A stretch of 64,000 bases of DNA. Source: Klenkia sesuvii. Lineage in GTDB: Bacteria; Actinomycetota; Actinomycetes; Mycobacteriales; Geodermatophilaceae. The notes under the pieces were generated by a model. The model did no database searches. It was not told the origin of the DNA and was given only the letters and a program-made list of their open reading frames with translations. This document shows, one piece after another, positions 1-7,402 of this stretch. A program made the position numbers and the translations under genes. Positions within the stretch are counted from its first letter, which is position 1. Every line of letters begins with the position of its first letter. Location of the stretch: positions 248,001-312,000 of the forward strand of contig NZ_JBAPLU010000003.1 of assembly GCF_037083825.1 (NCBI RefSeq), read 5' to 3'.

Positions 1-1247
1 GGCCCTGCGCGGCGGGGTCCGGGGCGGACCCGTTCGGGTCGGGGGGCGGGCTGCGAACGCCCGGTGACCCCGTCCCGCCGGAGCAGGGTGGCCGGCCGGA
101 CCGCGCCCGCGCCGAACCGGCGGGCCGCCCGGTCGGCGGCCAGTTCGGCGTCGCGTCGGCCGTGCTCGCGGGCACCCAGGACCAGCTGGGTGGCGGTGGC
201 GTCGGCCGGGGTGAGCCGTTCGGCGCGGACGCCGACCAGCCGCACCGGGCCGACGTCGGGGCCGAGGGCGTCGAACAGCTCGCGGGCGGTGCCGTACAGC
301 TCCTGGCCGACGTCGCTGGGCACGGCCAGGGTGCGCGAGCGCGTGATGGTGGTGAAGTCGGTGAACCGCACCTTGAGGCTGACCGTGCGGGCCAGGTACC
401 CCGCCGACCGCAGCCGGCCCGCGGTGCGCTCGGCCAGGTGCAGCAGCTCGCGGTGCACGACGCGGCGGTCGGCGACGTCGGTGCCGAACGTCTCCTCGGC
501 ACCGGTGGACTTCTCGGGGTCGTCGGGCACGACCCGCCGCGGGTCGCGGCCCCAGGCGAGCTCGTGCAGGTGCCGTGCGGACCCCGGCCCGACGGTGCGC
601 TGCAGGACGTCGAGCGGCACCTGCGCGAGGTCGGCCACCGTGCGCAGGCCCAGGGTGCGCAACGACTCCTCGGTCTTGGGGCCGACGCCCCACAGCGCGC
701 GCACCGGCAGCGGGTGCAGGAACCCGACGACCTCGGCCGGGCGGACGACGAGCAGGCCGTCGGGCTTGCAGTGCGCCGACGCCACCTTGGCCACGAACTT
801 GGTGGGGGCGACCCCGACCGAGCAGGTGAGGCCCTGCTCGTCGAACACCCGGGCCCGCACCAGCTCGGCGACGTCGGCGGGGTCGCCGAGGCCGCGACCG
901 GCGCCGGCCACGTCGAGGAAGGCCTCGTCGACGCTCACCGGCTCGACGAGCGGGGTGATGGTGCGGAAGAGGGCCATCACGCCGCGGGAGGCCTCGCCGA
1001 TCAGTGCTCCGTCGACGGGGACGACGACGGCCTGGGGGCACAGCCGCAGCGCGCGGGCGGTGGGCATGGCGCTGCGGACGCCGAAGGCGCGGGCCTCGTA
1101 GGTGGCCGAGGTGACCACGCCCCGGCCGCCGGCGCCGCCGACGATGACCGGTCGCCCGGCCAGTGCCGGGTCCTGGCGGACCGCCACGCTGGCGAAGAAC
1201 GCGTCCATGTCGACGTGCAGCACCCGGCACCCCTCGGCACGGTTCAC
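1..1247 (-). CDS. dinB: DNA polymerase IV (Y family), 3' end outside window
   Basis: Error-prone translesion polymerase. The reading frame is open from a GTG at 1247 to the left edge, so the C-terminus is missing; about 415 residues are present. The palm catalytic motifs are visible: DMDAFFASV near the N-terminus and SVDEAFLDV around residue 100, carrying the metal-binding acidic residues, followed by SVGVAPTKFVAK typical of DinB. GTG 1247 was chosen because a perfect LexA box lies only 15 bp upstream; ATG 1206, just before the first catalytic Asp, would remove the start of the first motif. The LexA box indicates DNA-damage induction. Family assignment is firm; DinB1 versus DinB2 type cannot be decided without the C-terminus. 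Confidence 0.95.
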   Translation of the reverse strand, partial: MNRAEGCRVLHVDMDAFFASVAVRQDPALAGRPVIVGGAGGRGVVTSATYEARAFGVRSAMPTARALRLCPQAVVVPVDGALIGEASRGVMALFRTITPLVEPVSVDEAFLDVAGAGRGLGDPADVAELVRARVFDEQGLTCSVGVAPTKFVAKVASAHCKPDGLLVVRPAEVVGFLHPLPVRALWGVGPKTEESLRTLGLRTVADLAQVPLDVLQRTVGPGSARHLHELAWGRDPRRVVPDDPEKSTGAEETFGTDVADRRVVHRELLHLAERTAGRLRSAGYLARTVSLKVRFTDFTTITRSRTLAVPSDVGQELYGTARELFDALGPDVGPVRLVGVRAERLTPADATATQLVLGAREHGRRDAELAADRAARRFGAGAVRPATLLRRDGVTGRSQPAPRPERVRPGPRRAG

Positions 1248-1262
1248 CCAGCACCCCTGACG

Positions 1263-1278
1263 TCGAACGTGTGTTCGA
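1263..1278 (-). promoter_or_regulatory. LexA (SOS) box of dinB
   Basis: TCGAACGTGTGTTCGA is a perfect match to the actinobacterial SOS box TCGAAC-N4-GTTCGA. It sits 15 bp upstream of the dinB GTG and is expected to be bound by LexA and released after DNA damage. Confidence 0.92.
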
Positions 1279-1290
1279 CAGCGTAGCCGG

Positions 1291-1995
1291 TCAGTCGCCG
1301 GTGAGCCGGTCCAGGTCGGTGCCGAATCCCCCGGGCGCGCGCGGCGTGCGGCGCGCCGACGTGGTGACCGGGCAGCAGGGCGTGCGCAGCACCGTCGCGC
1401 CGGTCAGCGCCAGCGCACCGACGAGCGCGGCGTCCTCGGAGACCGCCAGCGGCGGGAAGCCGCCGACGGCGAGGTAGGCGTCCCCGCGCACGCCCAGGTT
1501 GGCCCCGTGCACGTGCGGGTGCACGGCCCCGGCGCCGCCGGCACGCCACCGGTCGTACTCGTCGGCGAAGGCCGCGGCCGCGTGCGGCGGGTGCCCGGTC
1601 CAGTCGGTGACCTGGACCAGCCCGGCGAGCGCGGCCACCCCGGACTCCGCGGCGGCCCGCTGCAGCGCGAGCCACCCCTCGGGCACCAGGCTGTCGGCAT
1701 CGGTGCTGGCCAGCCACACCCGCCCCGGGCGGACCCCCTCGGCCAGCACGGACAGCGCGCCGGCGTGCCGGGCGTCGCCCACGGTCTCCCCCGCCGACTC
1801 CACCACCCGCACCCCGGCGGCGGCCGCCAGTGCCGCGGTCCCGTCGGTGCACCGGTCGGCGACCACGACGACGAGCACCGGCGTCCCGGCCACCTCCGGG
1901 TGCCGGGCCGCGCGGTCGAGGGCGGCCAGGCAGGCCGGCAAGGAGGCCTCCTCGTCGCGGGCGGGCACGACGACGCCGATGAGCTCCGGGGTCAC
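1291..1995 (-). CDS. Family 2 glycosyltransferase
   Basis: GT-A fold glycosyltransferase of 234 aa. The N-terminal strand IGVVVPARDEEASLPACL, the VVVVADRCTDGTAALA segment and the STDADSLVP motif (DxD-type metal/nucleotide-sugar site) are visible; no membrane segments. The GTG start at 1995 overlaps the stop of the methyltransferase (GTGA), so translation is coupled. It is the last gene of a four-gene minus-strand operon (acyl-CoA dehydrogenase, PIG-L deacetylase, NodS-like methyltransferase, this gene). The set suggests assembly of an N-deacetylated, methylated and glycosylated small molecule or glycoconjugate; the actual substrate is unknown. Confidence 0.88.
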   Translation of the reverse strand: MTPELIGVVVPARDEEASLPACLAALDRAARHPEVAGTPVLVVVVADRCTDGTAALAAAAGVRVVESAGETVGDARHAGALSVLAEGVRPGRVWLASTDADSLVPEGWLALQRAAAESGVAALAGLVQVTDWTGHPPHAAAAFADEYDRWRAGGAGAVHPHVHGANLGVRGDAYLAVGGFPPLAVSEDAALVGALALTGATVLRTPCCPVTTSARRTPRAPGGFGTDLDRLTGD

Positions 1996-2597
1996 CAGAG
2001 GTCCTCGGCCGCGGCCACCGACGCCGCCCGCCCGTCCCCGGCCGCGGCCCGCACCCAGCAGTCCAGCAGCAGGTCCGGCTCCTCGTGGGCGGCCACCCGG
2101 GGCCAGTCCAGCGCCGTCCGCAGCGCGGCGTGCACCGCGTCGCCGGTCTGGGGGTAGTCGGCCACCGGGTGCCGCCAGTGCACCGCCAGCAGCGTCCCGC
2201 CGGGGCGCACCGCCGTCCGCACCTGCTCCACGAGGACGGCCAGGTCGGACGGGGCCAAGTAGTAGAGGACCTCCGACAGGACGAGCAGGTCGACCACGGG
2301 CAGCCGGTCGCGCGGGGCGACCCGCCGCTCGACCGCCACCCCGGGGTTGCGGGCGGCGGCGGTGGCCACCGCCGCCGCACTGGCGTCCCAAGCGGTCATC
2401 CGCGCGCAACGGGGGGCCAGCACGGCGGTCAGCTCACCCACCGAGCACCCGACCTCGAGCCCGTCGCCGTACTGCTCGCGCGGCAGGGCGGCCGCGCTCA
2501 GCGCGTACTTGCGCCGCTCGTACCAGCGGGTGCGCAACGACCACGGGTCGTCGGCGGCGGCGTACAGGTCGTCGAAGTAGGCCGGCGGCAGCGTCAT
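1992..2597 (-). CDS. NodS-like class I SAM methyltransferase
   Basis: 201 aa. The start PAYFDDLYAAADDPW and the following RTRWYERRKYALSAAALP are characteristic of the NodS family (N-methyltransferases first known from Nod-factor synthesis). The SAM-binding loop reads GLEVGCSVGELT, and an Asp-containing strand follows at MTAWDAS. ATG 2597 lies 7 bp after the PIG-L stop. In NodS systems the methyl group goes to an amine freed by a deacetylase; a PIG-L deacetylase is encoded immediately upstream, so the same deacetylate-then-methylate logic is plausible here. Substrate unknown. Confidence 0.88.
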   Translation of the reverse strand: MTLPPAYFDDLYAAADDPWSLRTRWYERRKYALSAAALPREQYGDGLEVGCSVGELTAVLAPRCARMTAWDASAAAVATAAARNPGVAVERRVAPRDRLPVVDLLVLSEVLYYLAPSDLAVLVEQVRTAVRPGGTLLAVHWRHPVADYPQTGDAVHAALRTALDWPRVAAHEEPDLLLDCWVRAAAGDGRAASVAAAEDLW

Positions 2598-2604
2598 CGG
2601 GGCA

Positions 2605-3369
2605 TCACCACAGCACCTCGTGGTCGCGGTCGAAGTGGGCGAGGAACTCCGGGGGGAGCACGGCGGGGTCGGGGCCGAGCGGGTGCACCTGGGTGGTGAA
2701 GCAGGCGACCGCCGCCTGCTTGGCCGCCCGCACCGAGGGCGGCAACGGCACCTCGTGCGCCCGGGCCCAGGGCACGCGGGGGTCGTCGGGCACGGCCCAG
2801 TGCCAGGTCCACACGGGGTACTGCCACACCGCGGCGTCCCCGGCGGCGTCCCCGGCGGCGTCCCCGGCGGCGGCCAGGGCGGCCCGGCCCACCGCCTCGT
2901 GGTCGGGGTGACCGTCCCCCGTCCAGGTGGTGAGGACGGCGTCGGCACCGGCCAGCAGCGGCCGCAGCGCCACGGCGAGCTCTGCCTCGTGGGCGGCGAC
3001 CCCGGCATCGGGCAGCCCGAGCCGGGTGACCCGGACCGGCCCGGCGCCGAGCGCGGTCAGCGCGTGGTCGGACTCGGCGACCCGCGCCGCGGCCAGCTCG
3101 GCGGGGCCGAGGACCGGGTTGCCCGGGTGGCTGGCGCCGCCGTCGGTGACCGCCACCAGGTGGAGCTCGACCCCGGCACCGGCCAGCAGCGCCATGGTGC
3201 CGCCGACGCCGAGCACCTCGTCGTCGGGGTGGGCGGCGCAGACCACGACCCGTCGCCACGCCGGGTCGGGCACCCACGTCGGCCGGTCCGGGGACCACGC
3301 CGACCACACGTGCTCGGGTGTGGCACCCGGCCGGTGCCCGGCGGCGGGCACCGACCCCTGCCCGGTCAC
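2605..3369 (-). CDS. PIG-L (LmbE) family deacetylase
   Basis: Zn-dependent N-deacetylase of 254 aa, the family of MshB and GlcNAc-PI deacetylases. The metal motif AHPDDEVLG (HPDDE) is near residue 46, and the third ligand region is GDGHPDHEAVG (HxxH) near residue 145. The GTG start at 3369 overlaps the acyl-CoA dehydrogenase stop (GTGA). A 12-nt unit is repeated three times at about 2831-2872 and encodes an Ala-Gly-Asp repeat just after the HxxH region, a possible slippage site. It probably removes an acetyl or acyl group from an amino sugar or amine before methylation by the next gene; substrate not determined. Confidence 0.9.
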   Translation of the reverse strand: MTGQGSVPAAGHRPGATPEHVWSAWSPDRPTWVPDPAWRRVVVCAAHPDDEVLGVGGTMALLAGAGVELHLVAVTDGGASHPGNPVLGPAELAAARVAESDHALTALGAGPVRVTRLGLPDAGVAAHEAELAVALRPLLAGADAVLTTWTGDGHPDHEAVGRAALAAAGDAAGDAAGDAAVWQYPVWTWHWAVPDDPRVPWARAHEVPLPPSVRAAKQAAVACFTTQVHPLGPDPAVLPPEFLAHFDRDHEVLW

Positions 3370-4334
3370 CGGGTGGCCCGCAGGTGCTCGGCGAGGGCGG
3401 CGAGGTCGCGCTCGCCGTGGTGCTGGCGCAGGTACACCTCGAGGTCGGCCGACCGCGCCGCGTGCGCCCCGTCGTGGGCGGCCGGCCCGGCACCCAGCAC
3501 CCGGCCGACGGTGGCGAGCACCTCCAGCCCGGTGCGGGCGGCCAACCCGCGCACCCGGTGCGCCCGGGCCGCCGCCGTCCCCGCACGGTCCCCGGGGTCG
3601 GCGTCGACCTCGGCCGCAGCCACCGCGAGGGCGGCGTCGAGGGCGTGCAGGCCGACGTCGACGGCACCCCAGGCCGCGTCGCGGTGCGGATCGGTCGCCG
3701 CGGCGACCGCGTCGGCCAGCGCGGTGGCGACGCCGTGGGCCCCGCCGGCCCACACCGCGGCCACCCCGATCCCGCCGTGCCAGAACCCGGGTCGGTCGAG
3801 GTAGGCCCTGGGCCCGCCGACCGGGCGGGCCGGGGCGTCGACGAGCTCGACGTCGGCGGTGTCGCTGCCGGCCATGCCGGCGGTCACCCACCCGCCGGGG
3901 CGCGGGGCGACACCGGGAGCGTCCAGGTCGAGCAGGAAGAGGCGGCGGCCGTCGTCGGCGTGCGCGGTGACCAGCGCCGAGGTGCACGCCCGCGCACCCG
4001 AGCACCACTGCTTGGTCCCGCTGAGCACCCAGCCGCCGTCCACCCGCCGGGCGGCCACCCGTCCGGTCGGCGGCTCGGCCGCCCACACCCCCAGCCGCTC
4101 GCCCGCCGCCGGTGGCGGCCCGTCGAGCTCGGCCAGCACGGCCACGGCGTCGGCGTGGCCCTCGGCCAGCCGGGCCAGCGGCAGGTCGCGGGCGCCCAGC
4201 TCGGCCAGCGCGGCCCACCGCCGGGCGGTCGCGCCCCCACCGGGGAGCGGTGGGGACCACCCGGCGTCCAGGAGGGCCGTGAAGGCGGAGGAGGTGCGGG
4301 CGACGTCGTCGTCCCACCGTGCGCGGTCGTCCAC
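3366..4334 (-). CDS. Acyl-CoA dehydrogenase family flavoprotein
   Basis: About 322 aa, short for an acyl-CoA dehydrogenase (usually 380 or more). The middle beta-domain is recognisable (RRVDGGWVLSGTKQWCSGA, then AGMAGSDTADVEL), followed by a helical C-terminal domain. The usual catalytic Glu region is not obvious, so it may be a specialised oxidase or monooxygenase-like member. GTG 4334 was preferred because TAGCGG lies 7 nt upstream, the leaderless arrangement seen across this window; ATG 4400 would add 22 residues. First gene of the deacetylase/methyltransferase/glycosyltransferase operon; it could desaturate or oxidise the acyl or amine part of the product. Confidence 0.8.
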   Translation of the reverse strand: MDDRARWDDDVARTSSAFTALLDAGWSPPLPGGGATARRWAALAELGARDLPLARLAEGHADAVAVLAELDGPPPAAGERLGVWAAEPPTGRVAARRVDGGWVLSGTKQWCSGARACTSALVTAHADDGRRLFLLDLDAPGVAPRPGGWVTAGMAGSDTADVELVDAPARPVGGPRAYLDRPGFWHGGIGVAAVWAGGAHGVATALADAVAAATDPHRDAAWGAVDVGLHALDAALAVAAAEVDADPGDRAGTAAARAHRVRGLAARTGLEVLATVGRVLGAGPAAHDGAHAARSADLEVYLRQHHGERDLAALAEHLRATR

Positions 4335-4341
4335 GAGCGGG

Positions 4342-4347
4342 CCGCTA
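4342..4347 (-). promoter_or_regulatory. Probable -10 box of the acyl-CoA dehydrogenase operon
   Basis: TAGCGG on the minus strand, 7 nt before GTG 4334. It resembles the TAGCGT/TAGGGT boxes in front of other leaderless genes here but lacks the final T. Inference from spacing only. Confidence 0.45.
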
Positions 4348-4481
4348 CCCCCGCCGCGAGGGGTCCGAATCAACCGGGCCGCAGCGACCGGCAACGGCAT
4401 GTGTATCCCGACGATCGTCGCGGTACTGCTGGTCCGGGCCCGCCGTCCGGCGGCCGCACGACGAAGTCCGATGGAGGAACC

Positions 4482-4733
4482 GTGGCGTTCGACGACGACG
4501 ACATGACCAGCACCGAGGGTCCCGCCGACAGCGGTGCCGGCGAGGGCACCCCGGGCCAGCACGACGGTGGCGCCGACGGCGGCGCGGAGGGCCCGGCCGA
4601 CAGCGGTGCCGGCGCCGGCACCCCCGGCCAGCACGACGGCGGGGCCGACGGCTCGGCCGAGGGCCCGGCCGACAGCGGTGCCGGTGGCGGCACCCCCGGC
4701 CAGCACGACGGCGGCGCGGACGGTTCCGCCTGA
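4482..4733 (+). CDS. 83-aa peptide made of three 24-residue tandem repeats
   Basis: Not a family I can name. The protein is an 11-residue Asp/Thr/Ser leader (VAFDDDDMTST) followed by exactly three 24-residue repeats reaching the C-terminus. Each repeat begins EGPADSGAG, contains GTPGQHDGGADG and ends in Ala. Repeats differ at repeat position 10 (E, A, G) and at the penultimate residue (G, S, S). It is very acidic, lacks Cys, Lys, Trp and Tyr, and holds one His per repeat. GTG 4482 is preceded by GGAGG at 4473-4477. The stop overlaps the frame of the cupin-4 oxygenase that follows. The layout looks like a multi-core precursor or multi-site hydroxylation substrate; that is inference. Confidence 0.75.
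   Translation: MAFDDDDMTSTEGPADSGAGEGTPGQHDGGADGGAEGPADSGAGAGTPGQHDGGADGSAEGPADSGAGGGTPGQHDGGADGSA
4515..4730 (+). repeat. Three 72-bp in-frame tandem repeats
   Basis: Units at 4515-4586, 4587-4658 and 4659-4730 each encode 24 residues of the small peptide. They are near-identical in DNA as well as protein, and the last unit ends at the stop codon, so the array could expand or contract by recombination or slippage without breaking the frame. Confidence 0.9.
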
Positions 4734-4795
4734 GCGCGACCCCGACCTCGCAGGGCCGGGCGGGGGACGACCCCCGCCCGGCCCTGCGGCGCTGC

Positions 4796-6082
4796 GTGGG
4801 CGTCGACCCGCAGGTCTTCGCCGAGCAGCACTGGTCGCGCCGCCCCCTGCTGACCAGCGCTGCGGAGCTGGGCCGTGACTTCTCCGACCTGCTGACGCTG
4901 GCCGACGTCGACGAGCTGCTGTCCGTCCGCGGCCTGCGCACCCCCTTCCTCCGCATCGCCCGCAACGGCGAGGTCGTCGACACCCAGCGGTTCACCGGTT
5001 CCGGCGGCGCCGGCGCCGAGGTGGCCGACCAGGTCTCCTCCGACGCCGTGCTGCGCCTGTTCAGCGAGGGCTCCACCGTGGTGCTGCAGGGTCTGCACCG
5101 GCTGTGGCCACCGCTCATCGAGTTCGCCGACCAGCTGGCCGCCGACCTCGGGCACCCCACGCAGGTCAACGCCTACATCACCCCGCCGTCCTCGCAGGGC
5201 TTCTCCCCGCACTACGACGTGCACGACGTCTTCGTCCTGCAGGTGGCCGGCGAGAAGCACTGGACCATCCACGAGCCGGTGCTGACCGACCCGCTGCGCA
5301 CGCAGCCCTGGGGCGAGCGGGCCCAGGCCGTGGCCGCGCGGGCGCAGGAGGAGCCGGTGATCGACGCCGTCCTGCGGCCCGGCGACGCGCTCTACCTGCC
5401 GCGCGGGTACCTGCACTCGGCCGTGGCCCTCGGCGAGATCAGCGCCCACCTGACCATCGGGGTGCACAGCGTGACCCGGTGGGGCGCGGTGGAGTCCGCG
5501 CTGGACCTGGTGCGCACGCTGGCCACCGACGACCCGGCCCTGCGCGCGTCCTTGCCGCTCGGGGTCGACCTGTCGGCACCCGGCACCACCGCCGACGACG
5601 TGGCCGCGGTCCTCACCGGCCTGCGCACCGCCCTCGACCGGGTGGACCCCGCCGAGGTGGCCGACCGGCTGCGGTCGCGCACGTGGGCGCAGGTGCGCCC
5701 CGAGCCCGTGTCGCCGCTCGCGCAGTCCACCGCCGCCGCCGCGCTCACCCCCGACACGGTCCTGCGGCTGCGCCCGCGCCTGCGGACCCAGCTGCGGGAG
5801 GCCGTCGGCGACGAGGTCGTGCTCGTGACCGGCCGTCAGCACCGCCGGTTCCCCCTCACCCAGCGCCCGGCCGTTGCCGAGCTGCTGGCCGTCGGGGAGC
5901 TGAAGGTGGCCGACCTGCCCGGGCTGTCCGCCGAGGAGCAGCTGACCCTCGCCCGCCGGCTCGTGGTGGAGTCCGTGGCCGCGGTGCCCGACGCCACCCC
6001 CGGCCCCGCGCTCCCTGTGCATCATGGGGTCGATGACCACGGGCGCGACGAGCACGGACCCGGCGCCGGACGAGGTGCCTGA
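4796..6082 (+). CDS. JmjC/cupin-4 2-oxoglutarate oxygenase (ribosomal-oxygenase-like)
   Basis: Fe(II)/2-oxoglutarate protein hydroxylase of the cupin-4 (ROX, YcfD/MINA53-like) family, about 428 aa. The facial triad is visible: HYD in FSPHYDVHD (His codon 5210, Asp codon 5216) and the distal His in PRGYLHSA (codon 5414); GEKHW and the C-terminal winged-helix-like region also fit. Known relatives hydroxylate Arg or His in ribosomal proteins. Start is uncertain: GTG 4796 is the first standard start, but family-like sequence (PALRRCVG, expected at the N-terminus) extends upstream to a CTG at 4730 that overlaps the stop of the repeat peptide (CTGA). The adjacent His-bearing repeat peptide is a natural candidate substrate. 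Confidence 0.88.
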   Translation: MGVDPQVFAEQHWSRRPLLTSAAELGRDFSDLLTLADVDELLSVRGLRTPFLRIARNGEVVDTQRFTGSGGAGAEVADQVSSDAVLRLFSEGSTVVLQGLHRLWPPLIEFADQLAADLGHPTQVNAYITPPSSQGFSPHYDVHDVFVLQVAGEKHWTIHEPVLTDPLRTQPWGERAQAVAARAQEEPVIDAVLRPGDALYLPRGYLHSAVALGEISAHLTIGVHSVTRWGAVESALDLVRTLATDDPALRASLPLGVDLSAPGTTADDVAAVLTGLRTALDRVDPAEVADRLRSRTWAQVRPEPVSPLAQSTAAAALTPDTVLRLRPRLRTQLREAVGDEVVLVTGRQHRRFPLTQRPAVAELLAVGELKVADLPGLSAEEQLTLARRLVVESVAAVPDATPGPALPVHHGVDDHGRDEHGPGAGRGA

Positions 6083-7046
6083 CGCAGCACCGCAGGACCC
6101 GTACTGCCAGCACCCCGGCGACGCCCCCCGCCGTCGGCCCAGCGGTCGGCTGGACGAGGGGCGGTGCTCGGTGCAGGCGCTGCTGGCCGGCGACTCACCG
6201 ATCGCGACCGCACCCCCCGCGCGGCGCTGGCTGCTCGTCGAGCAACCAGGCCCGTGGGGGCGGGACGCCCTGCTGCAGTCGCGGTTCGACCCGGTGGTCG
6301 CACCGCTGCTCGCGCAGCGGGCCCGGGAGGCCGGGCTGCGCATCCAGATGGTGCGCCGGCCGGGGGGACGGCTGGCCGACGCCGGAGGTCGCTGGGCGGT
6401 CGCCGACGTGCGTGCGTGCTGGGTGCGCTGGTCCGTGCGGGACACCGACGCCGAGCTGCTGGAGGTGCCCCTCGACGGGTCGGTGGGCTCTCCGTCGACG
6501 GAGCCCACGTTCCTGGTGTGCACCCACGGCGGGCACGACGCCTGCTGCGCCGTCCGGGGCCGGCCTCTGGCCCGGGCGCTGGACGGCGACGTCTGGGAGA
6601 CCAGCCACCTCGGCGGCGACCGGTTCGCCGCCAACGTCCTGGTGCTGCCGACCGGCCACCTCTACGGGCAGGTGCCCGAGGACGGCGGGGACCTGGTCGA
6701 GGCGCACCGGCGCGGCGAGGTGCTGCTCACCGGGTTGCGCGGCCGAGCCGGGCTGACCCCGCCCGCCCAGGCGGCCCAGCAGTTCGCCCGCGAGCAGCTG
6801 GGGTCGGTCGGCGTCGCCGATCTGCCGGTCACCGGGGTGGCCACACCGGGCGCCGACGCCGACGGGGCGCAGCGGTGGACGGTGACGATGACCGGCCCGG
6901 ACGGCGACGTGGTGGTCGTGCTGGACAGCCGGTTGTCGGCCCATTCCCGCCGCCTCACCTGCGCAGCGACCACCCCGGGCAGGTTCCGCACCTGGCACCT
7001 GGTCTCCGTGCACCCGGCCCCCGTGCACCCCGGCGGCGTCGGCTAG
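6033..7046 (+). CDS. Suc/Fer-like [2Fe-2S] protein (sucrase/ferredoxin-like family)
   Basis: 337 aa with the thioredoxin-like ferredoxin motif CTHGGHDACCAVRGRPLA and the downstream SHLGGDRFAANV segment typical of the Suc/Fer-like family (yeast Apd1 relatives). In Apd1 the second cluster-ligand pair is HxGGH; here the second His is Asp, which I believe is usual in actinobacterial members. Probably a soluble electron carrier or redox protein; partner unknown. ATG 6033 was chosen over ATG 6024 because CATCAT lies 7 nt before it, the leaderless spacing used elsewhere. It overlaps the 3' end of the cupin gene in another frame and converges on the next gene with a 4-bp overlap. Confidence 0.82.
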   Translation: MTTGATSTDPAPDEVPDAAPQDPYCQHPGDAPRRRPSGRLDEGRCSVQALLAGDSPIATAPPARRWLLVEQPGPWGRDALLQSRFDPVVAPLLAQRAREAGLRIQMVRRPGGRLADAGGRWAVADVRACWVRWSVRDTDAELLEVPLDGSVGSPSTEPTFLVCTHGGHDACCAVRGRPLARALDGDVWETSHLGGDRFAANVLVLPTGHLYGQVPEDGGDLVEAHRRGEVLLTGLRGRAGLTPPAQAAQQFAREQLGSVGVADLPVTGVATPGADADGAQRWTVTMTGPDGDVVVVLDSRLSAHSRRLTCAATTPGRFRTWHLVSVHPAPVHPGGVG

Positions 7047-7402
7047 AGCTGGGCCTCGTTGCGCACGCGGCGGGACGGGCTGAAGAACTGCAGGTCCAGG
7101 AAGTCCGGCGGGTCGGCCACGCCCGGGCCGCCGTCGGCCACCCACTGCAGGACGTCGGCGGTGCGCTCCTCGTCGAGGATGCCGCCCAGCCAGACCGGTC
7201 GCGCCCCGGCGGCCCGCCCGGCCGGGCTGGGGCTGACCACGACCACGTTGGACCGCTCGCAGGCGTCCAGGCAGTCGACCACCCGGACCGTGGCCCCGCC
7301 CCGCCGGAACGCGGCGAGCTGAGCCCGGTGGTCGAGCTCGGGGTGCTTCTCGGCCCGGCCGCAGCAGCACCCCCGGCAGACGGTGAGCAACGGACCGGTC
7401 AC
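7043..7402 (-). CDS. Thioredoxin-like (2Fe-2S) ferredoxin
   Basis: Small 119-aa redox protein. VCRGCCCG near the N-terminus and VVDCLDACERSNVV in the middle supply the Cys ligands of a thioredoxin-fold [2Fe-2S] ferredoxin. The GTG start at 7402 overlaps the phosphodiesterase stop (GTGA), making it the third gene of a minus-strand operon (methyltransferase, phosphodiesterase, ferredoxin). The gene converges on the Suc/Fer-like protein, also a probable [2Fe-2S] thioredoxin-fold protein, so two related redox proteins meet tail to tail. Confidence 0.85.
   Translation of the reverse strand: MTGPLLTVCRGCCCGRAEKHPELDHRAQLAAFRRGGATVRVVDCLDACERSNVVVVSPSPAGRAAGARPVWLGGILDEERTADVLQWVADGGPGVADPPDFLDLQFFSPSRRVRNEAQL

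Noticed and set aside
4515..4730. CRISPR-like regular repeats
   Set aside because: Units are contiguous 72-bp in-frame coding repeats with no spacers.
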